Notes under the pieces: generated by a model
Database searches by the model: none
Told to the model about the DNA's origin: nothing
What the model saw: the letters and a program-made list of their open reading frames with translations, nothing else
Translations under genes and position numbers: made by a program
DNA from: Porphyromonadaceae bacterium UBA4259
GTDB lineage: Bacteria > Bacteroidota > Bacteroidia > Bacteroidales > Muribaculaceae
Assembly: GCA_002396125.1 (NCBI GenBank)
Contig: DGWL01000061.1
Coordinates: 1 to 10,467, forward strand
DNA: 10,467 bases
Reading direction: 5' to 3'
Shown here: positions 1 through 6,747 of the stretch, piece after piece
Position numbering within the stretch: the stretch's first letter is position 1
Layout of the letters: every line of letters starts with the position of its first letter

Positions 1-131
1 GCAATGAGATAGTGAACGTTTACACGCTTCAGGGCATCGTTCTCAAGCAGAACGTGAAGGGCAGCGAAGCTCTCAATGGTCTTCCCCGTGGCATCTACAT
101 CGTTGGAAACCGCAAGGTAATCGTGCGATAA
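1..131 (+). CDS. C-terminal end of a secreted protein with a T9SS-like sorting domain (partial)
   Basis: This is the last 42 codons of a gene that starts outside the window; the frame runs from base 3 to the TAA at 129-131. The residues include VNVYTLQGIVL, then LNGLPRGIYIV and a basic end, NRKVIVR. This is the usual shape of the Bacteroidota type A C-terminal sorting domain: a V-x-V-Y-x-x-x-G strand, a GLxxGIYIV strand and a short final strand. In that family the domain directs the protein through the type IX secretion system, after which it is cleaved and the cargo released or anchored on the cell surface. The cargo domain lies outside the window, so its function cannot be told. A rho-independent terminator follows 25 bases after the stop. 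Confidence 0.75.
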   Translation, partial: NEIVNVYTLQGIVLKQNVKGSEALNGLPRGIYIVGNRKVIVR

Positions 132-156
132 TTGACGATTCACATCAAGACTAAGT

Positions 157-199
157 TAACGTGGACCGTATCCCGGGTGGAGCGGCCCACGTTATTTTT
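157..199 (+). terminator. Rho-independent terminator of the upstream partial gene
   Basis: An 8-bp stem, TAACGTGG (157-164) with CCACGTTA (187-194), is extended by CCG/CGG (166-168 with 183-185) after a single A-C mismatch. A run of five T follows (195-199). It lies 25 bases after the stop codon at 131, so it should end transcription of the sorting-domain gene and insulate the protease gene downstream. Confidence 0.75.
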
Positions 200-253
200 C
201 ATCCCATGTCAAAGTCCATAGCTCTTTCCCTTTTAAAATAATGTATGAAAAAA

Positions 254-284
254 TTGCTAAATTAACAAATTTTGATTAATTTTG
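254..284 (+). promoter_or_regulatory. Bacteroidota-type promoter of the dockerin protease gene
   Basis: TTG at 254-256 is followed, after 20 bases, by TAATTTTG at 277-284, an exact match to the TAnnTTTG -7 element of Bacteroidota housekeeping promoters. Transcription would start near 290, leaving a leader of about 77 bases, all very AT-rich. A second, weaker candidate partly overlaps it: TTTG 281-284, 19 bases, TAACTTTT 304-311. No Shine-Dalgarno sequence precedes the ATG at 368, which is normal for this phylum. Confidence 0.5.
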
Positions 285-367
285 GCGATTAAATGAATAA
301 TTATAACTTTTATTGATTGTAATAAATACACAATAAATCATTAATTTTTATTATTAACTTCTTAATT

Positions 368-3300
368 ATGAGAAAATTATTTCTTCTGTTAATGGCGCTG
401 AGTTTGTCATTGGCCGTTACTGCCAATAACAAACTTAGTCCAGGGACTAGAGTATTCTTAAATCAGCGAGCCGCTGGTGTTACCACCCCGGCCGATGTGA
501 AGACTCCGCTCGCCAAGCCCATGGCAATAAACGGCGTGGAGTACGTGGAATGCTTTATTTATCTTAATGGCTCTTCGTTTGCCGAAGTTCAGGCTGCCGG
601 AGTGCAAGTGACGGGAAAGTTTGACGAATTTGTTACAGCTAAAGTCCCCGTCAACAAGATTGAGCAGGTTGCTCGTCTTGCAAGTGTTAAAATGGTTGCC
701 ATTGCCCGCAACGCCAGGCATCACACCGATGTGGCTAAGGGTATCACCAATGCCGACAAGGTTTGGGATGGCACCAACTATGGTCTTCCTCAAGGCTTTA
801 AGGGTACAGATGTGGTGCTGGGTATCATTGATGATGGTATTCAGTTCAACCATCGCGCGTTCCTTAAGGCCGACGGTACCAGCCGCGTGAAGGCCGTTTA
901 CATGCCTAATGCCAGCAGCGCCAACGGTGGCACACGTGCCACAGTCGATGGCGTGCAGCTCATGGGTTACCAGTACACAACTCCTGCTCAGATTGCCGCC
1001 CTCACCTGCGACGATAACAGCGAGAGCCATGGTACTCACACCACAGGTTGCGCAGCCGGCTCACAGGTGGGCAACTACGCCGGTATGGCACCCGAGGCCG
1101 ACCTTATCCTGGCCGGTTGCGGCGCTAGCCTTACTGAGACTGCTATCTTGAGCAGTGCCAAGTTCATTGGCAACTATGCCAAGAATGTGCTGGGCAAGCC
1201 TTGCGTTATCAGCATCAGCCTTGGTAGCGACACAGGACCTCACGACGGCAAGAGCAGCATCTGCTTGGGTTATAACCAAGTGGCCGAGCAATATGGCTCG
1301 GTTATCCTGCTTGCCGCAGGTAATGAGGCCGACATCACAGGTCATGCCACCAAGACTCTTGCCAGCGACGACGACTACATGACAGTCATCTGCAATGTGT
1401 CGGGTGGCTGGTGGGGTAGCGGCACTGGCGATTGCGACATTTGGAACAGCACCGACGACCCACTGCAGGTGAAAGTTCTCATCATGAGCGGCAACAGCAT
1501 CACCGCACAGAGTGACTGGATGTCGAACGGTTCGTTCAATGGTGTGGAGGTTCAAGGTGGCGTGGATGCCAACAATGGCCGTTACGAGCTTTACATCCAG
1601 AGCTCGGCTTCTAAGGCCGCTTTTGTCATCAAGGGCAAGAGTGGCAACGAGATTCATGTCTACACCGACGATTATTATGCCTCGCTGGCTACCTCGGGTA
1701 GCGTGTCGGGCTACACCTTGACTCCCGGTAGCTATGATGGCTCTATGTGCGACGACATGACAGCCGCCAAGGTTATCAGCGTTGGCGCTCAGGCTTCGCG
1801 TGCTACCGATGGTTACGGTCAGGGCGATGTGGCTTACTTCTCAAGCTATGGAACCGACTTCAATGGCATTAATCATCCTTTAGTTACCGCTCCTGGTCAC
1901 TATGTAATTTCGTCAATCAACGGATATGACTCCTATCAGTCGTCAACTTGGAGCACCACTTTCAACGGCACCACCTACAAGTGGGGCGAGATGAGTGGTA
2001 CATCAATGGCCACTCCAGTGGCTGCCGGCGTGGTAGTGTTATACCTTCAGGCCGACCCATCTCTCGACGTTGACCGTGTTAAGGAAATCATTACCGAGAC
2101 TGCCACTGCCTACCCGGCTTCGAGCAGTAGCCCTGTAAAGGCTCGTGGTGCAGGTATCATCAATGCTCTGGCCGGTATTGAGTATATCCTTCAACATCAA
2201 GGACCCACTATCATTGCCAAGCCCGGCGAACTCGCCTTCGACGGCTACGCTGGAGAGACCTATACTCAAACTCTCCTCGTCAAGGGCTACAACCTCACCT
2301 CTCCTATCAACCTGGCAGTCACCGGTGCCGAGTGCTACACAGTTAGTCCTGCTACCATCACTGCCGAGGATGCTTACAATGGTGTTGAGGTTACTGTGAC
2401 CTATGCTCCCACCGAGGCAGGCACCACCGAGGCTACTATCACTCTCTCCAATGATGATGCCGAGAGCCAGACAGTTGCACTCACCGGTAACGCTAAGCCT
2501 CGCGTGCCCACTCTCATTGCCGACCCCACTGAGCTCAAGTTCAGCGCTAAGCTCAACAAGCCAATGGTAAAGACTGTTAAGCTCACAGGCCTGTTCCTCA
2601 CCGGCGATGTAACAACAACCATCACTTCGAGCTCTAGCAATGTGTTCACTGTTTCGCCTGCCACTATCACTCCCGATACATTTGATGGCGAGACTCCACT
2701 CGAAGTGACTGTTACCTTCAACTCGGGTGTGGAAGGCAACTACACCGGCACGCTCACATTTGCCAGCGAGGGCGCTGAGACTCAAACTGTGACTCTCAAC
2801 GCTACTTGCAGCGACAACGGCACTGCTAGCGATCCATTCCTTGACCTTGCCAAGTATGAAACTATCGACGAGGCTGGTTACACCGGCATCACCAAGCTCT
2901 ATAACTATAAGGAGTATACCGACCAGGATTGCGCTTGGCTTACCGTTTCAAACTACGGTTTAATGGAGAATACCAATACTCAAAAGTGGTTTACCCACGA
3001 GGGTGAGAAGAAGTTTGGCGAGTCTACTTGGAATGCAACCGACATCTTTATGGGCAACGCCACCTACTTTGGCAACAGCTCTAGCCGTTATGCCAACTGG
3101 AACGAGAGCAACCAAATCTTCTATGTGACCAACTGCTCTCAAGTTAAGCAATATGCCTACAATAGTGGTTCTACCTACCCATTGCTGATGGACATCTATG
3201 AGTGCACGCTCAACAGCGATGGCTCGATTACAGCATCCAACACCGCTATCGACCACAAGACCAGCACAGTTTACAGTCAAGCCGAGGTGATTTCTTCTAT

Positions 3301-4324
3301 AGAACTCGACCCCGACAAGATCTACAAGATTACTGTTTTCAATGACTACTCGCGTCTCTACGAGATTGGTTTCCGCATGCCACTCACGACTGTTTCCGCT
3401 CCTGTCGCTACCGAGGCTACCGAGATTGGCTCCACTAAGTTTGTTGCCAACTGGCTGCCTTGCACCGGCGCTTTGAGCTACACTCTGCGTGTGCAACCGG
3501 TTGTTGCTGCCGGCTTGCTCAACGAGACCTTCGCTAAGTGCGAGAAGGCTGGTTCGCAAAACATCGCCAGCAAACTTGACGAGTATACCGACGTTGCCGG
3601 TTGGACCGGTTCTACAGTATATAGTGCCGAAGGTGGTCTGCGCTTGGGTACAGGTGCCAACGTTGGCAGCCTCACCACTCCCGCTATCGACTTGAGCACT
3701 TCGCCCGGCAAGGTTTATGTGAAGTTTACCGCCAAGACCTTCACCAACAACAGTGGCAAGAGCGACGCCGATTGCGACTTCGTAATCTCTTGTGGCGAAG
3801 TTAGTGATACTGTTGTTGTTCCCGGTGCCGACGAGCAAAGCTACATGGTATCTCTCGACTGTGAGCAAGCTCCTGCTCAGACTGTGACATTTGCTACCAC
3901 AGCAGGTGGCAAGCGTGTGATTTTGACAAGTGTTGACATCTACAACGCTGAGCCTGCTACCGGTGCCGCAGCCGAACCGATGTATTTCACCAATATTGCC
4001 GACACCACAGCCTATGCCGTTACCGGCTTGCTGCCCGACACTCAGTACAGCTTCGACGTTAAGGCTATCTACGACCCACAAGTATATGGCAAGGCTGAGT
4101 CGAGCTGGAGTAACATGATTTTCTTCAAGACTCTGGTCGGTGGACTCTATGGTGATGTGAACTGCGACGGCTACGTTAATTCTGCCGATGTTACCGCTCT
4201 CTATCAGTACATTCTCAATGGTAACACTACCTATCAGGCCACTAGCGATGTTAATGGCGACGGTCAAATCAACAGTGCCGATGTCACCGCAGTGTATAGA
4301 ATAATCCTGGGGAGTCAAGAATAA
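368..4324 (+). CDS. Secreted S8 (subtilisin-family) serine peptidase with Ig-like, split FN3-like and C-terminal dockerin domains
   Basis: A 1318-residue exported serine endopeptidase. Domains in order: signal peptide (1-19, MRKLFLLLMALSLSLAVTA); a probable I9-like inhibitory propeptide (about 55-118); the S8 catalytic domain (about 145-605) with D155 in IIDDG, H221 in ESHGTH, the oxyanion N319 in AAGNE and S546 in SGTSMATP. All catalytic residues are present, so it should be active. N319 and S546 are 227 residues apart, against 66 in subtilisin BPN', so a beta-rich, Trp/Asp-rich insert (about 335-465) sits within the catalytic domain. Two Ig-like beta-sandwich repeats follow (613-708, 714-813; both carry YTVSPATIT or FTVSPATIT). 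Next come an unrecognised region (815-1008), an FN3-like fold split by a beta-domain (1011-1256), and a type I dockerin (1259-1318). The dockerin has two Ca loops, D1263-V-N-C-D-G and D1294-V-N-G-D-G, each ending in NSAD. It has its own promoter and terminator and probably works outside the cell or on its surface. Its substrate is unknown. Confidence 0.93.
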   Translation: MRKLFLLLMALSLSLAVTANNKLSPGTRVFLNQRAAGVTTPADVKTPLAKPMAINGVEYVECFIYLNGSSFAEVQAAGVQVTGKFDEFVTAKVPVNKIEQVARLASVKMVAIARNARHHTDVAKGITNADKVWDGTNYGLPQGFKGTDVVLGIIDDGIQFNHRAFLKADGTSRVKAVYMPNASSANGGTRATVDGVQLMGYQYTTPAQIAALTCDDNSESHGTHTTGCAAGSQVGNYAGMAPEADLILAGCGASLTETAILSSAKFIGNYAKNVLGKPCVISISLGSDTGPHDGKSSICLGYNQVAEQYGSVILLAAGNEADITGHATKTLASDDDYMTVICNVSGGWWGSGTGDCDIWNSTDDPLQVKVLIMSGNSITAQSDWMSNGSFNGVEVQGGVDANNGRYELYIQSSASKAAFVIKGKSGNEIHVYTDDYYASLATSGSVSGYTLTPGSYDGSMCDDMTAAKVISVGAQASRATDGYGQGDVAYFSSYGTDFNGINHPLVTAPGHYVISSINGYDSYQSSTWSTTFNGTTYKWGEMSGTSMATPVAAGVVVLYLQADPSLDVDRVKEIITETATAYPASSSSPVKARGAGIINALAGIEYILQHQGPTIIAKPGELAFDGYAGETYTQTLLVKGYNLTSPINLAVTGAECYTVSPATITAEDAYNGVEVTVTYAPTEAGTTEATITLSNDDAESQTVALTGNAKPRVPTLIADPTELKFSAKLNKPMVKTVKLTGLFLTGDVTTTITSSSSNVFTVSPATITPDTFDGETPLEVTVTFNSGVEGNYTGTLTFASEGAETQTVTLNATCSDNGTASDPFLDLAKYETIDEAGYTGITKLYNYKEYTDQDCAWLTVSNYGLMENTNTQKWFTHEGEKKFGESTWNATDIFMGNATYFGNSSSRYANWNESNQIFYVTNCSQVKQYAYNSGSTYPLLMDIYECTLNSDGSITASNTAIDHKTSTVYSQAEVISSIELDPDKIYKITVFNDYSRLYEIGFRMPLTTVSAPVATEATEIGSTKFVANWLPCTGALSYTLRVQPVVAAGLLNETFAKCEKAGSQNIASKLDEYTDVAGWTGSTVYSAEGGLRLGTGANVGSLTTPAIDLSTSPGKVYVKFTAKTFTNNSGKSDADCDFVISCGEVSDTVVVPGADEQSYMVSLDCEQAPAQTVTFATTAGGKRVILTSVDIYNAEPATGAAAEPMYFTNIADTTAYAVTGLLPDTQYSFDVKAIYDPQVYGKAESSWSNMIFFKTLVGGLYGDVNCDGYVNSADVTALYQYILNGNTTYQATSDVNGDGQINSADVTAVYRIILGSQE

Positions 4325-4356
4325 TTGGCTCTCGGTGAGCACAATTAACCTGAAAT

Positions 4357-4398
4357 AAAAGAGTGGGCGTGTCAATCATAAGACACGCCCACTCTTTT
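4357..4398. terminator. Bidirectional rho-independent terminator between convergent genes
   Basis: A perfect 17-bp inverted repeat, AAAAGAGTGGGCGTGTC (4357-4373) with its complement at 4382-4398, closes an 8-base loop. The outer four base pairs are A-T, so each strand carries a run of four T at its 3' side (TTTTGCTGT on plus, TTTTATTTC on minus). It lies 32 bases past the protease stop (4324) and 20 bases past the rsmD stop (4419), so it can terminate both converging transcripts. Confidence 0.9.
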
Positions 4399-4418
4399 GC
4401 TGTATTAACTTTACTTCT

Positions 4419-4958
4419 TTATTCAGGTACTACGAAAAATGAGAAATTTACCTTGCCATAAGTGCGCAATTGGCTGAATTGTGGCAGGTGACTGAAATCG
4501 TTGACGCGTGAGTGCTCTACCACCACCAGTGTGCCGGGCTTCACCATGCTACTCTCAAGGATGAGTCGTGGTAGCTCGGGCAGTTGGGGCAAGTCGTAGG
4601 GAGGGTCGGCAAAGATGAGGTCAAACTTCTGTGTGCATGACCCAATAAATCGGAAAACATCACCTTTCACCTGGCGCAGATTCTTCTCTCCAAGTTTCTC
4701 TTTTACCTTGCTGATGAAATTGTATTGTGTAGATGCCTTCTCTACACTCGTCACGCTTGCGCATCCGCGTGAGAGCAATTCGAAGCTGATGGCTCCTGTG
4801 CCGGAGAAAAGGTCGAGTGCGGTTAGTCCTTCAAAATCCACAATGTTGTTGAGCACGTTAAACAGGTTCTCGCGGGCCATGTCGGTGGTGGGGCGGGCAG
4901 TGATGTTGCCGGGAACGTCGAAGCGGCGGCGGCCATATTTTCCACTAATTATTCTCAT
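4419..4958 (-). CDS. rsmD: 16S rRNA (guanine(966)-N2)-methyltransferase RsmD
   Basis: A 179-residue, SAM-dependent methyltransferase of the RsmD family, which methylates N2 of G966 in 16S rRNA during small-subunit assembly in the cytoplasm. The start MRIISGKYGRRRF and the following ARPTTDMARENLFNVL (21-36) are family signatures. The Rossmann SAM-binding motif is DLFSGTG (49-55), an acidic strand end follows at VEK (72-74), and the catalytic motif is DPPY (118-121). Length is normal for the family (about 180-200). The ATG at 4958 lies inside the end of the DUF3822 gene (14-base overlap), so the two are very likely cotranscribed and translationally coupled. The stop is followed by the shared bidirectional terminator. 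Confidence 0.95.
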   Translation of the reverse strand: MRIISGKYGRRRFDVPGNITARPTTDMARENLFNVLNNIVDFEGLTALDLFSGTGAISFELLSRGCASVTSVEKASTQYNFISKVKEKLGEKNLRQVKGDVFRFIGSCTQKFDLIFADPPYDLPQLPELPRLILESSMVKPGTLVVVEHSRVNDFSHLPQFSQLRTYGKVNFSFFVVPE

Positions 4959-5766
4959 AGAGTGCTAGCGCTATTAGGTTGAACGGTAGGTTAATCGCGT
5001 CGCGGTCAAGCTTGAGCGCGGCGGCAGGAAGAATTTGGGGCATGGCATACTTGATCCACTGCCGCAACTGCTGAGCTAGCTGCTGGCGCAGCTCATTGTC
5101 GCCACTGGTCAATATTTTATCGCTCATGCTATTCATTTGGCATGATTGCCAGGCATTGAGCGCAAAGTAGGCCAGGTCGTCGAGTGAACGATATTGCATG
5201 GTGTTGGCAAGCAGGAGCTTGCCACGCCTTGTGGCAACCAGGTGAGCCACATCTTTTTCAATCATTACATGCATGCAGCCATTCTCCTCGGCATAGGCAC
5301 TGCAGCAGTAGTGGCACAGTGGCGAGAGGTGATGAAGCAGGGTGGGGGAGTTGAAAGTGCGGCGCAAGAACGGCACAACCGCTTGCGGCACATCGCAGGC
5401 AATTGCAATGTCGGTGCCATTAATTGGGCTGGTGAACACTTCGCCTTTCACACTCGAGAACGATTCTTCCAGCACACGTTGTGCAAGGCCGGCTGTGGCA
5501 ACTTCTTGCGGCATGAGGACAAAGTGCCTGGCGTGAACAGCTATAGTGCAAGTGTTGAACCCCTCAAGCAAGAACGGGTTGTCGTAGACCGCATTTTCCA
5601 GCTCCTTGCACCATTCATGTTGGCTATCGGCATTTATCGCTATTTGTCCCACTGTGGCAGTCTCATTGCCACATGGGTTATAAATCATGTAGCACAGTCG
5701 CTTGGCATCGATGTCGATTGCCAGCGACTGTTGCTGTGTGTGTGATATGTTCTTGTCGTGATTCAT
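4945..5766 (-). CDS. DUF3822 family protein (function unknown), upstream partner of rsmD
   Basis: A 273-residue cytoplasmic protein that I recognise as DUF3822, a Bacteroidota family often seen next to rsmD; its biochemical role is not established. The N-terminal part (SLAIDIDAKRLCYMIYNP) is a beta-hairpin of the kind seen in actin/ASKHA-like folds, and a second half resumes with MHVMIEKDVAHLVATRRGKLLLANTMQY, a similar beta-hairpin. This fits a two-lobed fold, but that is inference. There is no signal peptide or membrane segment. I chose the ATG at 5766. The frame stays open to an in-frame GTG at 5823, which would add 19 residues, but that GTG lies upstream of a likely -7 box (5800-5793). The 3' end overlaps rsmD by 14 bases. 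A role connected with rRNA modification is only suggested by the neighbourhood. Confidence 0.8.
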   Translation of the reverse strand: MNHDKNISHTQQQSLAIDIDAKRLCYMIYNPCGNETATVGQIAINADSQHEWCKELENAVYDNPFLLEGFNTCTIAVHARHFVLMPQEVATAGLAQRVLEESFSSVKGEVFTSPINGTDIAIACDVPQAVVPFLRRTFNSPTLLHHLSPLCHYCCSAYAEENGCMHVMIEKDVAHLVATRRGKLLLANTMQYRSLDDLAYFALNAWQSCQMNSMSDKILTSGDNELRQQLAQQLRQWIKYAMPQILPAAALKLDRDAINLPFNLIALALYENN

Positions 5767-5792
5767 TAGAATGAGTGCTTTCTTCCAGGCTG

Positions 5793-5800
5793 CAAAATTA
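5793..5800 (-). promoter_or_regulatory. Possible -7 box for the DUF3822-rsmD pair
   Basis: Read on the minus strand, TAATTTTG (5800 to 5793) matches the TAnnTTTG -7 consensus. Transcription would start near 5787, about 20 bases before the ATG at 5766, and would place the alternative GTG start (5823) outside the transcript. I do not find a convincing TTTG at the -33 position, so the call is weak. Confidence 0.35.
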
Positions 5801-5844
5801 ACAATAAATTTTGAATTTTGCACTAAAAGCGTGCTATCACAGCA

Positions 5845-5870
5845 CTAATCTCACTCTCTAATCTCACTCT
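5845..5870. repeat. Tandem duplication of a 13-bp unit at the 3' end of the small membrane protein gene
   Basis: CTAATCTCACTCT occurs twice without a gap (5845-5857 and 5858-5870). The right-hand copy contains the TGA stop (5864-5866 read on minus) and the last codon of the 105-residue protein; the left-hand copy is non-coding. On the minus strand a short hairpin, GTGCT/AGCAC (5845-5831) followed by GCTTTT, lies just after it and may be a weak terminator. Confidence 0.7.
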
Positions 5871-6181
5871 CGAAACATTGCCACAAGTGGCGTGAACACA
5901 AGGATAAGAGTTACTATTGTGGCTATAGTGGTATAGACGAGGTCGCGGATGGTGATAACCGATGTGTCGCTAAAGAATAGCAGCCATGTCCACACTCCGG
6001 CGCACACCAGCACCGCCGCCACGTAGAACCCCCATGCCATGTGCCTGGCGCTGTTGTCTTGCTTGGCTGGCAACTTGTTCAGCACGCGAGGTGTGAACCA
6101 CTCGTTGGAAGTTTCTTGATGAGATTGTTGCTTGAGCAACTTGCTCAACTCAATATCTATTTTGTCTTTTTTATCTTTCAT
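5864..6181 (-). CDS. Small two-helix membrane protein, candidate anti-sigma factor
   Basis: A 105-residue protein I cannot name with certainty. Residues 1-47 are hydrophilic, with a Lys/Asp-rich start (MKDKKDKIDIELSKLL) and the motif NEWFTPRVLNKLP (26-38). Two hydrophobic helices follow (about 48-70 and 80-102), joined by a short polar loop and ending in FRE. The likely topology is N-terminus and C-terminus in the cytoplasm. Its ATG overlaps the TGA of the sigma-factor gene (ATGA, 6181-6178), which indicates translational coupling. Small membrane proteins with a cytoplasmic N-terminus directly after an ECF sigma gene are often anti-sigma factors, and the FTxRVLxxLP-like motif resembles short proteins that accompany sigma factors in Bacteroides. 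It lacks any recognisable FecR domain or zinc-binding HxxxCxxC motif, so the anti-sigma role is inference from context. Confidence 0.8.
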   Translation of the reverse strand: MKDKKDKIDIELSKLLKQQSHQETSNEWFTPRVLNKLPAKQDNSARHMAWGFYVAAVLVCAGVWTWLLFFSDTSVITIRDLVYTTIATIVTLILVFTPLVAMFRE

Positions 6182-6717
6182 GTGATATCCTGTTTTAGCA
6201 TTATTGCCATCTTCTCTTTAGCCCGGTGCAGGTGCGACCGAACAGTGCTTTGGTTAATGCCCGTGACTACCGCTATGTTTTTAATGGGCAGGTCATCAAT
6301 GTAGAAAAGAGTCACCACAGTGCGCTCTATCTCGCTCAAGGCTGCCATTGCCACTTTTACATCCATCTGTGCGTCGCATGATGCGGTGTTGGCATCGCTA
6401 ACGGGCTGAGCGACAAGAGTGCTGATGTCGCTTGTTTCGTGCATGTTACGCATGTGGCTATAGAACTCGTTGTAGCCTATGCGGTAAAGCCATGTGCTGA
6501 ATTTCGACATGCCTCTGAAACTGCGCAGTTCAATATAGGCCTTGATAAACGTCTCTTGCGCCAGGTCGTCGCTCAGGTACTCATCGCCAAGAGTCAAGTT
6601 CATGAAGAACCGTCGCAGCTGTGGCTGGTAGGCCTCGACGAGTGTCCCGAAGGCTTGCCGGTCGTCGGCAAGCACACATCGGGAAATCAGTTTCAGTTCT
6701 TCAATTTTACTTAACAT
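6178..6717 (-). CDS. ECF-type RNA polymerase sigma-70 factor
   Basis: A 179-residue extracytoplasmic-function sigma factor that would redirect RNA polymerase to its own promoter set. Region 2 (about 25-92) carries the -10-binding helices: LVEAYQPQLRRFF, then DLAQETFIKAYIELRSFRG and FSTWLYRIGYNEFYSHMR. Region 4 (about 122-175) carries the helix-turn-helix: ALSEIERTVVTLFYIDDLPIKNIA, then GINQSTVRSHLHRAKEKM. There are no regions 1 or 3 and no C-terminal extension, as expected for the class. It starts 30 bases after the stop of the DUF6249-like gene and overlaps the next gene by 4 bases, so the three probably form one operon. It is not next to a SusC/SusD-FecR transport locus, which is the most common setting of ECF factors in Bacteroidales. 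The subgroup and target genes cannot be read from the sequence. Confidence 0.93.
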   Translation of the reverse strand: MLSKIEELKLISRCVLADDRQAFGTLVEAYQPQLRRFFMNLTLGDEYLSDDLAQETFIKAYIELRSFRGMSKFSTWLYRIGYNEFYSHMRNMHETSDISTLVAQPVSDANTASCDAQMDVKVAMAALSEIERTVVTLFYIDDLPIKNIAVVTGINQSTVRSHLHRAKEKMAIMLKQDIT

Positions 6718-6747
6718 CGCTTGGGATTACTGTTTCAAGATGGTCTA

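Noticed and set aside
2039..2785. A 248-codon antisense frame, and similar ones at 458-1039 and 1061-1657
   Set aside because: They have low-complexity Ser/Gly/Val composition, no family resemblance, and lie opposite conserved S8 and Ig-like domains.
2960..4375. A 471-codon open frame antisense to the protease gene
   Set aside because: It lies wholly opposite the well-supported dockerin protease, crosses the bidirectional terminator at its start, and shows no domain. Its length follows from the codon bias of the sense gene, which avoids stop codons in the reverse frame.
5767..5823. GTG start of the DUF3822 gene at 5823
   Set aside because: It would add 19 residues, but a TAATTTTG -7 box at 5800-5793 lies downstream of it, so the ATG at 5766 is preferred. 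The longer form is not excluded.
5831..5845. GTGCT/AGCAC hairpin as a terminator of the sigma operon
   Set aside because: Only 5 base pairs followed by GCTTTT; too weak to call as a terminator by itself.
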